From positions 372,001 through 436,000 of the forward strand of contig NBBA01000011.1 in assembly GCA_002794785.1 (NCBI GenBank): DNA of 64,000 bases, given 5' to 3'. Positions 21,795-32,824 of this stretch are shown here, piece by piece; within the stretch, counting starts at the first letter, position 1, and each line of letters begins with the position of its first letter. This stretch comes from Coniferiporia sulphurascens. Taxonomy: Eukaryota; Basidiomycota; Agaricomycetes; Hymenochaetales; Hymenochaetaceae. Position numbers and translations under genes: made by a program. A model generated the notes under the pieces. That model had not been told where the DNA came from and did not search any database. It saw only the letters and a program-made list of their open reading frames with translations.

Positions 21795-24700
21795 TCCCTG
21801 GACATTTATGCAACACAATGTTGCAACGTCCCGAGTGCACGTAGAAGCACTCGTCCACTCACTCTCGTCTTCCCCCGGTGCAGCCCCCCCACCTGCGGTT
21901 ATTTTACTACAGGAACCCCCATGGTACCCAATAGGTGCCTCCCCCTCTATGTTTGACGCATTAGGTACGCCAGTTTTTGGTTTCCCCTCCATGCCCAACT
22001 ACCACATCTTTGTGCCCCCCTCCTTGGGGAGCACTGAACTAACACGTCCGTGTGTGGTTACACTGGTTCACCAGTCCATCCCTCTGTCTCGGGTGATTTT
22101 GGATGCCTTGCGCTCCCCATCCCGGGACATACTCACGCTAATTTTTGACACTGGCCTTGGGCCTCTTTTTGTCTCAAATGTATACAATCACGATGTGAAT
22201 AAAAAAGACACCATCTCCTCTCTTGCTCTCCTCGAGCTCCCTCCGCGTGCACACTGGCTAGTTGCTGGGGACTTCAATCTCCACTCTATCCACTGGGATC
22301 ACAGTACCCACTCTACTAGCGACGCGCAAAAAGCCCGTCCCCTGGAGCACTGGGCTGCCGCCAATGCCATGCACCTCCTGAACAAGCCGGGATTTGATAC
22401 CCGGCGTCGCCCTTCTACCCAATTCACTGAATCAGTTATCGACCTCGCCTGGGCTTCCCCTTCCCTGGAAGACCTCGCTTTGGGCGATTCCTGGACACGA
22501 TCCTGGGATACTCCATCCGGATCGGACCATGCTGTCATCACATGGTCCATCCCAACCGCTTCTGAGCCGTTCACCGACCCCTTCCTGCGCCCACGGTATG
22601 ATGATTCTCTCTCTACTGAATGGCTGGAAGCTCTCGATCCCCCCCTCACCGCCGCCTTCGCCCTCTCCGGTGCCACGCCTCAACTCCTTGATGTCAAAGT
22701 CGCTGCTATTCACGATGCGCTGGTCCTAGCCACTGATTCTTCGCACCCCCCCTCTTCTTCGAAGGCCAGGGGCCACAAGGTCAAGTGGTGGGATGCTTCC
22801 TGCCGTGCTCACATGGCCGCTTTGCGCGGAGCTTCCCCGGCGACTTGTACCGCACTCCGACGCCAGTCGGCCGGTATCTTTCGCCGTGCTAAACGCGAGT
22901 GGGCAGACTCGTTTACCGCCTCTGTCAAGCTGGACAAGATCTGGCCAATGGCAAAGTGGGCGATGGGCACACGTCGTGCCCCTATCCCCTCACTGGTGAC
23001 GGGTCACTCCACCGCAAACTCACCCACGGAGAAGGCTTCGGCCTTCTGGTCAAAGTACTTCGGTACCCAACCTTCCGCTACCCTTCCCCCGACCTATTCT
23101 TTCGTTGGCGCCCGCCCCATGCGTGACCACCCTATCCTTATGGAAGAGTTGGACCATGCACTCAATCTCACTTCGAACTCGAGTGCCCCGGGCATTACAG
23201 GTGTCGGCTACCAGGCCCTCAAAAGTCTGCACGCCGCACATAGTGTTCCACTCCTCGCGCTCTACAACGAGTGCTTGGATGCTGGACACCACCCCCGTCC
23301 TTGGAAGGACGCTAAGGTGGTGATGCTCCGCAAACTCAATAAGAAAGACCCGACCGCCCTTAACGCATACCGTCCCATCACTCTCGAAGAAACTATGGGC
23401 AAATTACTCGAGAAGATCATCGCTAATTGCATCCAGTTCATGGCCAATGAACTAGGTGCACTCCCCCCTTCCCAATACGGTACCCGCCAAAAGTCGGGCG
23501 TTTTGGACGCTGCCTCAGACCTTGTAAACAAAATTGAAACAGCTTGGGCTCGACACCACGTCACCATGGCACTCGCTGTGGATGTGGCAGGTTTCTTCCC
23601 CTCCGTACAACACCACTGTCTACTCGCTGTTCTTTCAGAATTAGGGTTCCCCCCTCTCCTTATTTCCTGGGTCCTGTCTTTTGTTTCAGATCGCCGGGTT
23701 GCCCTGTCCTTTGACGGGTTCACTGACACCCTGACCCCCATCCCCAATATGGGGGTCCCTCAAGGCTCACCCATCTCCCCCATCTTGTCTGCCCTTTTCG
23801 CGACCAGCCTTCTTACCTCTCTGCAGGTTTCCGACCCTCTTGTGTTCATCCGTGCCTACATAGACGACCACCTCCTCACCACCTCGTCGAGCTCTATCGC
23901 GACCAACGTCGCCCGCCTCAAACAGGCTTATACCTCATTCTCCACTGCATGCCGCGCTCTCGGACTCTCCCTGGATGACGACAAATCAGAGCTCATCCAC
24001 TGAACCCGACGCCATGATATACGCGAAGACGCCCTCCTTCACCCTATTCATCTACCACGACAGGGCCTTTCACCCCTTCGAATCGTTCCCTCCCGGCCTC
24101 TATGCTGGTTGGGTATCTTTTTCGACGTGCAACTTCAGTTTACGGTTCACGTCCAACGCATGTGCTTCAAAGCCATGTCCTCTCTCCGTGCCCTGGAACT
24201 CCTCGGCAATACCTTACGCGGCCTTGACCCGCTCCATCTCAGACATCTCTACATCGGGTGCATACTGCCGGTACTACTATGGGGATCTCCCCTGTGGTTT
24301 ACGGGCATACGGCAAAAAGGCAAATGCGATAAGATGACCTTAGTGCAATCCGCGGCGTGCCGCCGTATCCTTGGATCATGGCGCACGTCTCCACGCGGAC
24401 CCTCTGAGGTCCTTGCCTCCATTCTGCCCATCCCGCTCCGCCTAGAGCGTACCAAGTCACGCGCGGCTATCCGGTATCTTACCACCACGCATACCCTCCT
24501 CCCATTACACACTGCACGTAAGGGATCCATTACCGCCTCCTTCGTCAGCCGCGTTCCACCCGGCTGCGAAAGAGTTCCCCGATACACTCGCCCCCCGTGG
24601 ATTGCCTTACAAGCACTGCGCCATGTAAGCATCGACCAGGCGATTGAACACTCACAAGAGGCCCGAGATGCGCTCATTCAGTCACACCACAGTCTCATTG

Positions 24701-25708
24701 ACCGACTGAAGGATGCCCCCACTCGTCTTCTCATCTACACTGACGGTTCCCGTAAGGGCACGTCCCCCTCCTCCTTTTCCGGTGGTGCTGCCGGAGTTTG
24801 GTTTTATCGCGGGGAGAATGTTCTCACCCGCGAAACATATCTTGGTTCCTCAGTCCATGCCACGGACTGCAAACTCGCCGCTCTTGCTGACGCCACTTGG
24901 CTGTTGGCCTACTCTTACGATTTACACCCAGATGTTACCCAAGTGGAAATCTACACTGACTGCGAGGTTGCTCTGACACTCCTCGCCGATCCTCGTCCGG
25001 CCCCAGGCATCCAAGTCACCCTTTTCATTAGGAAATGTCTCAAAATCGCTACCAAGCAGTTTCCCAAGGTGTTTTTTCCACCTTCATTGGGTCCCGGGAC
25101 ACTCCGACGTAGAAGGCAACGAGTTTGCAGACGTGCTCGCCTCTGGCATTGCGGACAACCCTCCACCGGGTACCATACAGTTCCTGCCCACCATACGCTT
25201 CCTTTGTGAAGCCGCCTCCTCATCGGCACTTACTCAGTGGAAGTCCGACTGGGCCTCTGCCTGTCGCAAATCCCGAGGGACCTCGGACGCCCACTCTATG
25301 GGCATTACCCAAAATCCCTCTACTAAGCCATCCCCCTTAATGCAGAACCTCACTATCGGCCGCCGCACTAAGTGCAAGGTTTTCCGGACACTCCTCGGTC
25401 ACGCCGGCTTTGGCACGTACTTTGGACGTATTCCGGGATGCGACCCCATGTGTCCTTTCTGTCACGTCGTGGAGACACGAGCACATCTCCTGCTCTCCTG
25501 CCCTAACACCCTCCCCGCCCGACGCGCGGTGTGGAAAACCCCCCTACCGTCCACGGAAGCCCAGTGGTTTTCCAGAGACGGCCTCCCAATTTTGGCCTCT
25601 TTCCTCGACTCTCACCCCGCCTTCGAGGCGGAACCCATCCTCGTCTTTGACCCGGGTGGCCCAACAGTGGTACATATTTCCAACCTAGGCTTTGCCACTG
25701 GCAACTAG
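21787..25708 (+). pseudogene. LINE B ORF2: endonuclease-RT-RNase H, two lesions
   Basis: It starts at ATG 21787 (MSSPWTFMQHNVATS), overlapping the ORF1 stop. Endonuclease: LLQEPPWYPIG, WLVAGDFNLHSIHW, SDHAVITW. RT: NSSAPGITGVGYQALK, GVPQGSPISPILSALF and YIDD at 23857-23868. A TGA at 24001-24003 sits after DDKSELIH; the frame is otherwise continuous from 21787 to about 25075. A one-base change in the T run at 25072-25077 shifts the frame before FHLHWVPGHSDVEGNEFAD. RNase H is IYTDGSRKG, DCKLAAL (lysine where the catalytic glutamate is expected), YTDCEVAL and the HSDVEGNEFAD box. A zf-RVT motif CPFCHVVETRAHLLLSC closes the protein, which ends at about 25706-25708. Confidence 0.9.
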
Positions 25709-25818
25709 GATTGACACCACGCTTCCGATAGTTACTGGGTAATTCACAGTCTCCCTCTCGGCTTATGGCCCCCCGTCACTATTGTTCCATCTATTCCAAT
25801 CACCATCTCACACAATAC

Positions 25819-25836
25819 AGGGGCCTAAAGGCCCCT
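25819..25836 (+). other. LINE B 3' UTR hairpin
   Basis: AGGGGCC-TAAA-GGCCCCT is a perfect 7-bp stem with a 4-nt loop, about 65 nt from the end of the element. Its position matches the hairpin of family A although the sequence differs. Confidence 0.65.
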
Positions 25837-25901
25837 GGAGCGTATTTTGTACTAGATAGTCATGATGCGCTATAGAAATGCATTTTAAAAAATAAAAAAA
25901 A

Positions 25902-26679
25902 GTTCTTCTGGGTTGAAATCAGTGTTAATGGGAAGAAAAGCAACGGTAATTGGAATATGGTTGGAAGAATAAGCCAGCATGTCGACGCAGGTCCAGTCGT
26001 AAAAGAAATCAGAGAGAATGGCCATAAAGTTCAAAAGTGTAAGGTCGATTATAGAGTCCAATTGTCGATGTTGGCCTTTACGGGTTGGAAAATTGATGTC
26101 GTTTAGTATGAAAAGTGATTGATCCTGGGTCCATGTGAGGAAATTGTCGGCTTCGGTTGATGATCGTCGAATAGGTCGATTGGGAATGGCCCATTCCAAG
26201 TGATGAAGATTAAAGTCTCCCATGACGCAGGTAGGAATGTCATAGTCGAGTTTGATGTCAATAAGGAAACGAATGTTATCGCCGAGAATGCCGGAGCTGT
26301 AGTTGTAGCAATTAATAAGTCGGAATGTTTTGTTGAGATAGGTGACATTGATGGTCATAAAATCTTTATGGTTAGTAATATCTTGATGCAAAGTAGCTGA
26401 TAAATGAGGAAATGAGCGCCAGACATAAATGATAACGTGTGGTTTAATAGGAGAAAGAGGGTCGTAAGATGGAATAAAATAATCCCAAGATGGATGTTTA
26501 ATAGGAAGCAAAATAGGCGTCCCATCCGGGGTAGAATCAGATCGTGAAAGTCCGGAAAAACCAATGAACGGTTCCTGAAGAACAAGAATGTGAAGATTTG
26601 GGTTATTGAGGAGGTGAGTAGTACGAGGGCCGCTTTTTGCTACATTGAGCTGGAGGATGCATAGGGCCATATGATTCAT
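25902..26679 (-). pseudogene. LINE C ORF2 part 1: endonuclease
   Basis: It starts at an ATG at 26679 (MNHMALCILQLNVAKS). Motifs: VLQEPFIGFSG, CVMGDFNLHHLEW, QLDSIIDL and a final SNHIPITV (Asn for the usual Asp of SDH). It is open to the B insertion, where NPEE is encoded by the duplicated target. Unlike family A and B there are about 55 nt between the ORF1 stop and this start, so no overlapping stop/start. It continues at 20576 on the other side of B. Confidence 0.85.
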
Positions 26680-26735
26680 AGCGTATCATCATGGACTGAG
26701 TTGTGGGGGTCGACTTGCATTGAGGGAGAAGAAGA

Positions 26736-29033
26736 TCAAGTAAATGTTGGGTCAGAGATAAATTGGCGTCTGGAAGGGTGCATGTGAATTAGATTTGGGT
26801 TTGAGGTATTCGGCGACGGTGGAGACGATAGATTCATGCGAACAGGGGCTGGGTTCCTATTAAAATAAAAAGCGCGTTGTGGGCATTCTATAGAATCGGC
26901 AGGATGGGCCCCTGAGCAATTAATGCAATGGAAATGGTTGCAGGGTTGATTTTCTTGATAACGAGCGCTGGAGCAGCCGGAGCACATTTCCCGATGTTGA
27001 GATGTGAGGTGTCATTTAGAAGCGCAATAACGGCATCCTAAAGGTTGAGTGCAATTAATCGTAAGGTGACCAAATTTCCAGCATTTAGTGCATTGAGAAA
27101 AGCGGGGTTTATCCTTCCAGACGATCGGGACAGTTGATTGACCAAAAATGAAAAAGACGGATGTGGTAACTTTACGTAGAAGGTCTCTGTTTGGGTCTTC
27201 GAATGCGAAGGATATAGACGATTGTGGTTTGGTTATGAATTCCGGGTTCCTAGCCCAGCGTGGTGGTTGAGTGATTTTTAATGAGCGGAAAAGGTCATTG
27301 AGGAGAAGAGAACAGAGGATTTCAAGTTCCGAGAAAATAGGAAGGTTGGGACCATTAGACGTGATAATATTGCTAAGAATAACTTTTGACCATTTGATGT
27401 CCTGGGTTATTGTCAGTGGGTGGTTCGGATGTAATTCGAAAGCTTCTTTAAGAACTGGGATAATAGAGTTGATGGAGTTGATTGATACGGAGTTAGGGAA
27501 TGAAAAAATGCAATTGCCGGCCATGTTCCAGTCAGCGCCAATGATACAGATATGTCGAGCCATAGGGATCTGATCCAGTTTAGCTTGAATGCGGTCAATT
27601 AGGGTTTTTGAATTGGGATGAGATGATAAAGGCATATTTTGTCCTTGAAAGTGTGCAACATATCGAGTAAGAGTGGATATTGAGGCGGGAGCTGACGGTA
27701 GTAATTTCGGTTGGTTTGACGGCATGTTGAGTCCCAGATGGTCTTTATAGGTAAGAAGGCTGATTGGTTGATTGGCGACAGGGTCACAGAATACAACAGG
27801 TGATGGGGTACGTTGACATGGGCCAAGGGGACGGTTTCGACTAGCTGATTGTGTTTGCGTCAAAGGTGGTTGAATAAAGCCATGACTGACATTATCAGGT
27901 TCGTGAGAGGTGTCATCTTCGAATGAAACATGGCGAGGGGGTATAGATGCGATAACAGGAGGGCTAGTAGGAGGACAGAAAGAGGCTACGGTATTTTCAA
28001 GATGAACCATATGGGACATAAAACGAAGTTCGAGATCTTTAGCATGTTGCTTTGCTTGTTCTTGAAGGGTCGTCTGGAGATTCGTAATCATGGTGCTTAT
28101 TGTTGTAAAATTAGGGCCAGACGTAATGGTTGCAGTGACGGGTTTGACAACATTATCTTGAACAGAGTTGGGATATAGGATTAGGTTACGGACTCGGAAA
28201 TCAAATTGACCAGAATCGTCAATGCTGGTTTTGTGATATGTGATCGGCAAAGTAGGTTCCGCTGGGTGTATGATGGTAACCGAAGTCGATGAAGGTATGA
28301 AGTGTAGATGAAATAGTTGTATGGCATTGGCGAGTGAATTCATAGAATGGTCGGTAAGATGTTGATTGAAGCGGGACGGCCATGTGTTCGATATGAGGGA
28401 TAACATCTGTTCGATAGCTAAAGTCCATTCTTTGAACGATCGTGGGGCTAGAATGTTTTCCAGGGTGTCACGGGCTTCGGATTTGATAATGTGGTCCTGA
28501 AGTGCTTCTTCATCAGGTGATGGTGTGAATCAGATGTTTCGATGTTTGCATGTGGGAGGTTCATAGGATGAGGACGATTGTGATTGGTTGGAGGTTTGAT
28601 GGGCGAGGATAGGGGCAGACATGGGTGTGGAGCGAGGGGCCTCGTGTATTGGGGGGGAGGCAGCTTGAATGAGGGACTGTGAATCAAGAGGAAAAACAAC
28701 GTCCATGGGTGTAACAGTAGGAGCAGCAAGAGTGATGTCAGAGTAGTCTGCATAGGTCGAAGAAAAGTCTTTAAAGTGAGCATTGAAGGATGGGTCTTGA
28801 GATGTTGGCATAGATAAGACTGAAGGAGATTGAGACGAAGGAATAATTTGCGAATAACCTGTTATTTCAATGTTTTTGTTAGGGTTAGTATTTTCAGTGG
28901 GAGGAGATGGAAGAGGTCGAGGAGGAGAGTGAGAGGCAGGAATGTTAGGAGACTGAGAATTGTAGGCATGCATTTCTTCTGGGGTGTTGGCAAATCTGGG
29001 ACTGTTGAGCGATGGGGTTTGAGAGGACGCCAT
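26736..29033 (-). pseudogene. LINE C ORF1 (gag-like), two in-frame stops
   Basis: It starts at ATG 29033 (MASSQTPSLNSPRFANTPEEM). The N-terminal ~165 residues are serine- and proline-rich and low in complexity. TGA codons lie near 28530 and at 27009-27011; between them 464 codons are open. The core includes ICIIGADWNMAGNCIFSF, equivalent to the NVKGN/NDRGN segment of the other families. Zinc knuckles: CTKCWKFGHLTINC (CX2CX4HX4C), CRYC..H..CSGC split by the second stop, and CINCSGAHPADSIEC. The polypeptide ends DPTFT. Role as for other ORF1 proteins. Confidence 0.83.
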
Positions 29034-29224
29034 GGGGGAAAGAAATAAAAAGGAGGTAGGGGGAGAAGGGATAGGGAAGTGGATGGGGTTGAAGTTGAGT
29101 GAAAAACAGCTTGACGGATGTCTACTGTGAGAGGGAACTGGTGTGGGTGGTTAACCCAGGGAGTTTAGGGGTGGCAAAAGTGGCTGTGCAAAGGGTGAGA
29201 TGATGGTGGTTAGAGGTCAAGGGG

Positions 29225-30802
29225 TGTGTCCGCTCCATACTCACATGGGGCGCCCCGGTTTGGTACCATGGCCGGCGCCAAAAAACACTAGTAAGCCACC
29301 TGCAGGCTGTGCAAAACATGGCATGCAGGTGGATTCTGGGCATCTACAAAGGTGCCTCCCCCTTCTCAACAAATTTTCTTTGCTCCCTTCCCCCTCTCTC
29401 TTATTATTTCGAATATGCTAAGACTCTCCATTCTCTGTGCCTCTGGCACACCCCGCATTCCATCGGTAGAAAATGATATAATAAATCAGTAACTAACCAC
29501 CCCTTTTCCACTTCTCTGCAGGTCTGGGTCCCTCAGGTACAACCGGTCCCTGCATACACTCATCCCCCATGGACAGATCCTCTGGAATTTACAAATGGTC
29601 AAGTCTCGTTTGCCACTCCTATCACTCCAGTCAGCGAAGACACCCACAAGGAATTTGTGGGTGCCACGCGCTCCCTGAGCACCCTCCCCTTTCTCCAGGT
29701 TTTCACCGATGGCTCCTGCATCGGCTCAAAATCCGGTTCAGCGGTCTGCACCATGGAAGGCCTTACCCACCTCAAGTCTCGCCAGCTTGCCTCCCCCACC
29801 TGTGCCACAGCTACGGACGCAGAAATTTTCTCTATCACCTCTGCGCCTAGCTGGGCTGCACACCATCTCTGGGAGCACCTGCTGGTTGCATCTGACATCT
29901 TCTTTTTGTCAGATTCACTGACGGCACTCCACCTGATCCGAACATGGGCGCCAGTTCCAGGCGTGCATCTCCTCCACCAATGGAAGGCAGGGGTCCAGAC
30001 TCTCCTGGACTCTTACCCAGATCTTTCTGTTCATTTTGTCTGGTGCCTGGGTCACTCGGACATCCCCGGGAATGAATGGGCAGACCACAAGGCAAAGTTC
30101 ACAACAAACCTCCCCCCATCTTCCCTTGCACCCTCCACCTCTGCACTGAAAGAGGTCGCTGTCAAAACCCTCATGGAGCGATGGACCCTTTCTCTCGCCC
30201 GACCCCTCGCCTCGACAGCCGATAAATACCTAGCTGTCAGTGGCGTCCCCTCCCGCCGTCCTCGAAAGCTCATGACGCAGTCAGTGGACCACCCCTGCCG
30301 GGAGCTCTCAGCAGTCGCCCAGGTTCTATGTTGTGCCGGTCCCTATGGGGGTTACTGGCTGAGCTTTGACTCAGCCTACTGACACAGGCACGGCCTGATC
30401 TCGCACTGCAGATGGCATAACCACCCCCCCTGGCCAGCCCAGTCGACTGCCCATGTATTGGGTGGATGTCGCACTTTCCGTCCCTGGATCCATAGGGTCT
30501 GGCCCCCCCATGACCCACTTCTGACCCACCATGCCGAATGGGCTGATGAAAACTGCCTCCAGGTCTTGTGCCACTGGCTTAAGCTGACAGGGCACCTGAA
30601 CTGCTTGTCTGACCACACCTCTGCCTCCATCCGCCTGGCTTTTGCCATGATGGAACTCGAAGGGCACCTGACCGACGAAGATATGGACCTGGACCTCCTC
30701 CGGGATTACATGAGTCGTATGCTTGGAACCCATACCCAGGACCCGGACCCAGCTCTATTGGAGCTTTCAGGTGCGCTTCCCCCCTTTTCCTCTACTCTAT
30801 GA
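29225..30802 (+). pseudogene. Copy A ORF2 part 2: RT thumb, RNase H, C-terminal domain
   Basis: It resumes copy A after C with LTWGAPVWYHG-like sequence and QAVQNMACRWILGIYKGAS. RNase H is open from about 29657: QVFTDGSCIGSKSGSAV, ATDAEIFSI, FLSDSLTAL and CLGHSDIPGNEWADHKAK. A TGA at 30380-30382 replaces the CGA of sister copies in SAYRHRHGL. The C-terminal domain then runs to LELSGALPPFSSTL and a TGA at 30800-30802. Confidence 0.86.
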
Positions 30803-31046
30803 ATGCCTTTCGGACTCTCCCGTGTATGTCCGGCTGGTGCTCTCGCCCCCCCTTTCCATTTCTAAGCTACCCCCTTTTGCCTGATGTTGTCCATTTGGCT
30901 TGGCTGTAGTGATATGTATTCCTTTCTCTTTTGGTTACCTCACTAATAGGGGCCCTCCCCACTTCGGCTCCCCTCGGGGAGCAGGGCCCCTGCCCAGTTT
31001 CGTGCATTGTGCGATGATGGGCGCCTCCATTGTTACATAGTTAGGG

Positions 31047-31063
31047 CCCCCCCTACGGGGGGG
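31047..31063 (+). other. Family A 3' UTR hairpin (copy A)
   Basis: C-run, tacg, G-run at the same distance from the tail as in copy P. The loop differs by one base from UUCG while the stem is kept. Confidence 0.62.
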
Positions 31064-31120
31064 CAGCTTGTAATTATGTAATACTGCAGGAATAATAAAA
31101 TAAAATAAAATAAAATAAAA

Positions 31121-32502
31121 ATCCGCAACTCCTCCACAGACAACTGCTGGACCTCCAGTGCCTGCCCAACATGGCAGACTGGTGCCTGTCCTTCATGATG
31201 GATCGGCAGGTCGCCATCGCTTTCGACAGAACTACCCTCCCAACTGCCCAGAAACCCGACCTCAGCACCCCTCAGGGATCACCAGTATCCCCTATCCTCT
31301 CCACCATATTTGTGGGCATGGTCCTCCAGAAATTTCACCAAACTGGCACCACCACCCTCGCATATGTTGACGACCACCTCCTTGTACACGTCGGTCCCAG
31401 CGTGGCATCCAACTGCCAGCAACTTGCTGCCGCCTACCACCAACTCGACGCTCTCTTCGGCGACATCGGTCTCAACATCGAGGCTGCCAAGACAGAGTGC
31501 TTACACTTCCACCTGCCCCAGCGCCGATCCTCAGCATACACCAACTGGGACTCAGCCGGGGTCCAGGTCGACCCGACCATGCTCATCCGACCCTCGATCC
31601 CCCTCTGTTGGCTGGGGATCTGGTGGGACCCTGCCCTCACCTTCAAGGCCCATGTCGAGTGAATGCGCTCCAAAGGCCTCTCCACTCTTGCTGCCCTCCG
31701 CATCCTCGGCAATACTGAACACAGTATCTCGGCCCTCCTCCTACGTTGCCTATACATCACCTGCGTCTGCTCCGTCCTTACATGGGGGGTGCCGGTTTGG
31801 TATCACGGGCGGCACCAAAAAACCTTAGTAAGCCGCCTGCAGGCTGTGCAAAACACGGCATGCAGATGGATTCTCGGTGTCTACAAAGGTGCCTCTCCCT
31901 TTTCCACAAATTTCCTTTGTTCCCTTCCCCCTCTCTCTTATTATTTTAAATATGCAAAGACCCTCCACTCTCTGCACCTTTGGCACACCCCACACTCCAT
32001 CGGTAGAAAACATTATTATAAAACTGTAGCTAACCGCCCCTTCTCCACTTCTCTGCAGGTCTGGGTCCCCTGGGTTCAACCGGTTCCTGCATACACTCAT
32101 CCCCCATGGACGGATCCTCTGGCATTTACAAATGGCTGAGTATCATTTGCCTCTCCTATCACTCTGGTTAGCAAGGACACCCACGAACAATTTGTGGAAG
32201 CCGTGGAAGCCGTGCACTCCCTGAGCACCCTCCCCCACCTCCAGGTCTTCACCAATGGCTCCCGCATGGGGACGAAGTCTGGGTCCGCCATCTGCGCCAT
32301 GATGGACCTCACCCGCCTAAAATTGCACCAACTTGCCTCCCCCACATGTGCCACAGCAACGGATGCAGAGATTTTCTCCCTCACCTCCACGCCCATGTGG
32401 GCTGCACACCACCTCTGGGAGTTTTTGCCTGTCGCATCTGACATCTTCTTCCTGTCAGATTCGCTGATGGCACTCCACCTTATCCACACATGGGCGCTGG
32501 TC
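31121..32502 (+). pseudogene. Copy D ORF2 part 2: RT palm/thumb and start of RNase H
   Basis: It resumes after copy A: RQLLDLQCLPNMADWCLSFMMDRQVAIAF, TPQGSPVSPILSTIF and YVDD at 31363-31374 (intact). A TGA at 31660-31662 stands where copy J has the CGC of VERMRSKG. The thumb (ACRWILGVYKGAS) follows at 31663-32139. A TGA near 32140 and a 6-codon direct duplication (AVEAV) near 32205 precede RNase H: VFTNGSRMGTKSGS has Asn for the first catalytic Asp, then ATDAEIFSL and FLSDSLMAL. It stops at HTWALV where copy J is inserted. Confidence 0.85.
32488..32502 (+). repeat. Target-site duplication of chimeric copy J, left
   Basis: acatgggcgctggtc matches 35855-35869 (acatgggtgccggtc), 15 bp with two transitions. 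The right copy follows the (aat)n tail of J and continues the RNase H reading TWVPVPGAHLLHQW of copy D. Confidence 0.85.
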
Positions 32503-32824
32503 AGGGGGCTGCAATGGTGCAGTGGTCCGGCATGCGCCGAGTGTCCAAGTTTGGCTACCGTTCAGGATTGGGGTTCGACTCCCCTTTGAACCCGGAATCA
32601 GGCACCTGCCGGAAAATGCCTGCCGGTTTGACAAAGCGTGTATGACTAAACCACTGATGCCGCACCCCTCGGCCTACCCTGGGCCATTAGGGATTCCCAT
32701 GGGTGGGGTTTCCTTCTCACCCAAAGGGTCCCACAGGCAGACCGTCCATGTGCAGTCGGAGCATGGAACCCAGGCAACTGGGAGGTCGGGCTTCCCCCCT
32801 GTTTGCGGGGTGGGAGGTTTTTAC
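32503..32824 (+). repeat. tRNA-like SINE module at the 5' end of J
   Basis: An A-box-like tggtgcagtgg (32515-32525) and a B-box-like ggttcgactcc (32572-32582) are 46 nt apart, the spacing seen in tRNA genes. The B box sits in a short stem, gggg/cccc, like a T arm. About 235 bp of unrelated GC-rich body follows, joining LINE sequence at a C run near 32825. An acceptor stem is not evident, so this looks like a SINE head rather than a functional tRNA. No second copy in the window. Confidence 0.6.

Larger units (their letters stand above)
20590..25901 (+). mobile_element. LINE B, near-intact Tad1-like element
   Basis: 5.3 kb with a perfect 13-bp duplication. It encodes ORF1 and ORF2 with one in-frame stop and one frameshift, and ends in a 3' UTR with a GGGGCC-type hairpin (25819-25836), the sequence gcgctatagaaatgc and an A-rich tail. 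The first ATG lies only 8 nt inside the element and the N-terminal part of ORF1 is shorter than in family A, so the 5' end is probably truncated. It is the innermost and so the youngest of the four nested elements. Confidence 0.92.
17229..29224 (-). mobile_element. LINE C, AT-rich Tad1-like element split by LINE B
   Basis: Minus-strand element. The tail is a run of 16 T at 17229-17244 preceded (in element sense) by atacaaatgcag. Element sequence is 17229-20589 plus 25915-29224, about 6.7 kb. Base composition is far more AT-rich than family A, so it is a different lineage with a different history. It is inserted into copy A RT with a 12-bp duplication. The 190 bp upstream of ORF1 are its 5' UTR and have no clear motif. 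Confidence 0.87.
12693..31120 (+). mobile_element. Family A LINE copy A, full length, split by LINE C
   Basis: Element sequence is 12693-17228 plus 29237-31120, about 6.42 kb without the C insertion. The 5' end tccttcttgacc is complete, with a 56-nt 5' UTR. The tail is (taaaa)n ending at 31120. It is inserted into copy D RT with a 16-bp duplication. All coding regions carry stops or frameshifts. Confidence 0.88.

Noticed and set aside
32040..32070. Possible intron 3' end (ccacttctctgcag/gt) between RT and RNase H, seen in most family A copies
   Set aside because: The frame is open straight through in several copies (for example 31663-32139), and removing sequence would delete conserved residues.
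32515..32582. Functional tRNA gene
   Set aside because: A and B boxes are present but no 7-bp acceptor stem or convincing anticodon arm. It continues into a non-tRNA body, so a SINE-type module fits better.
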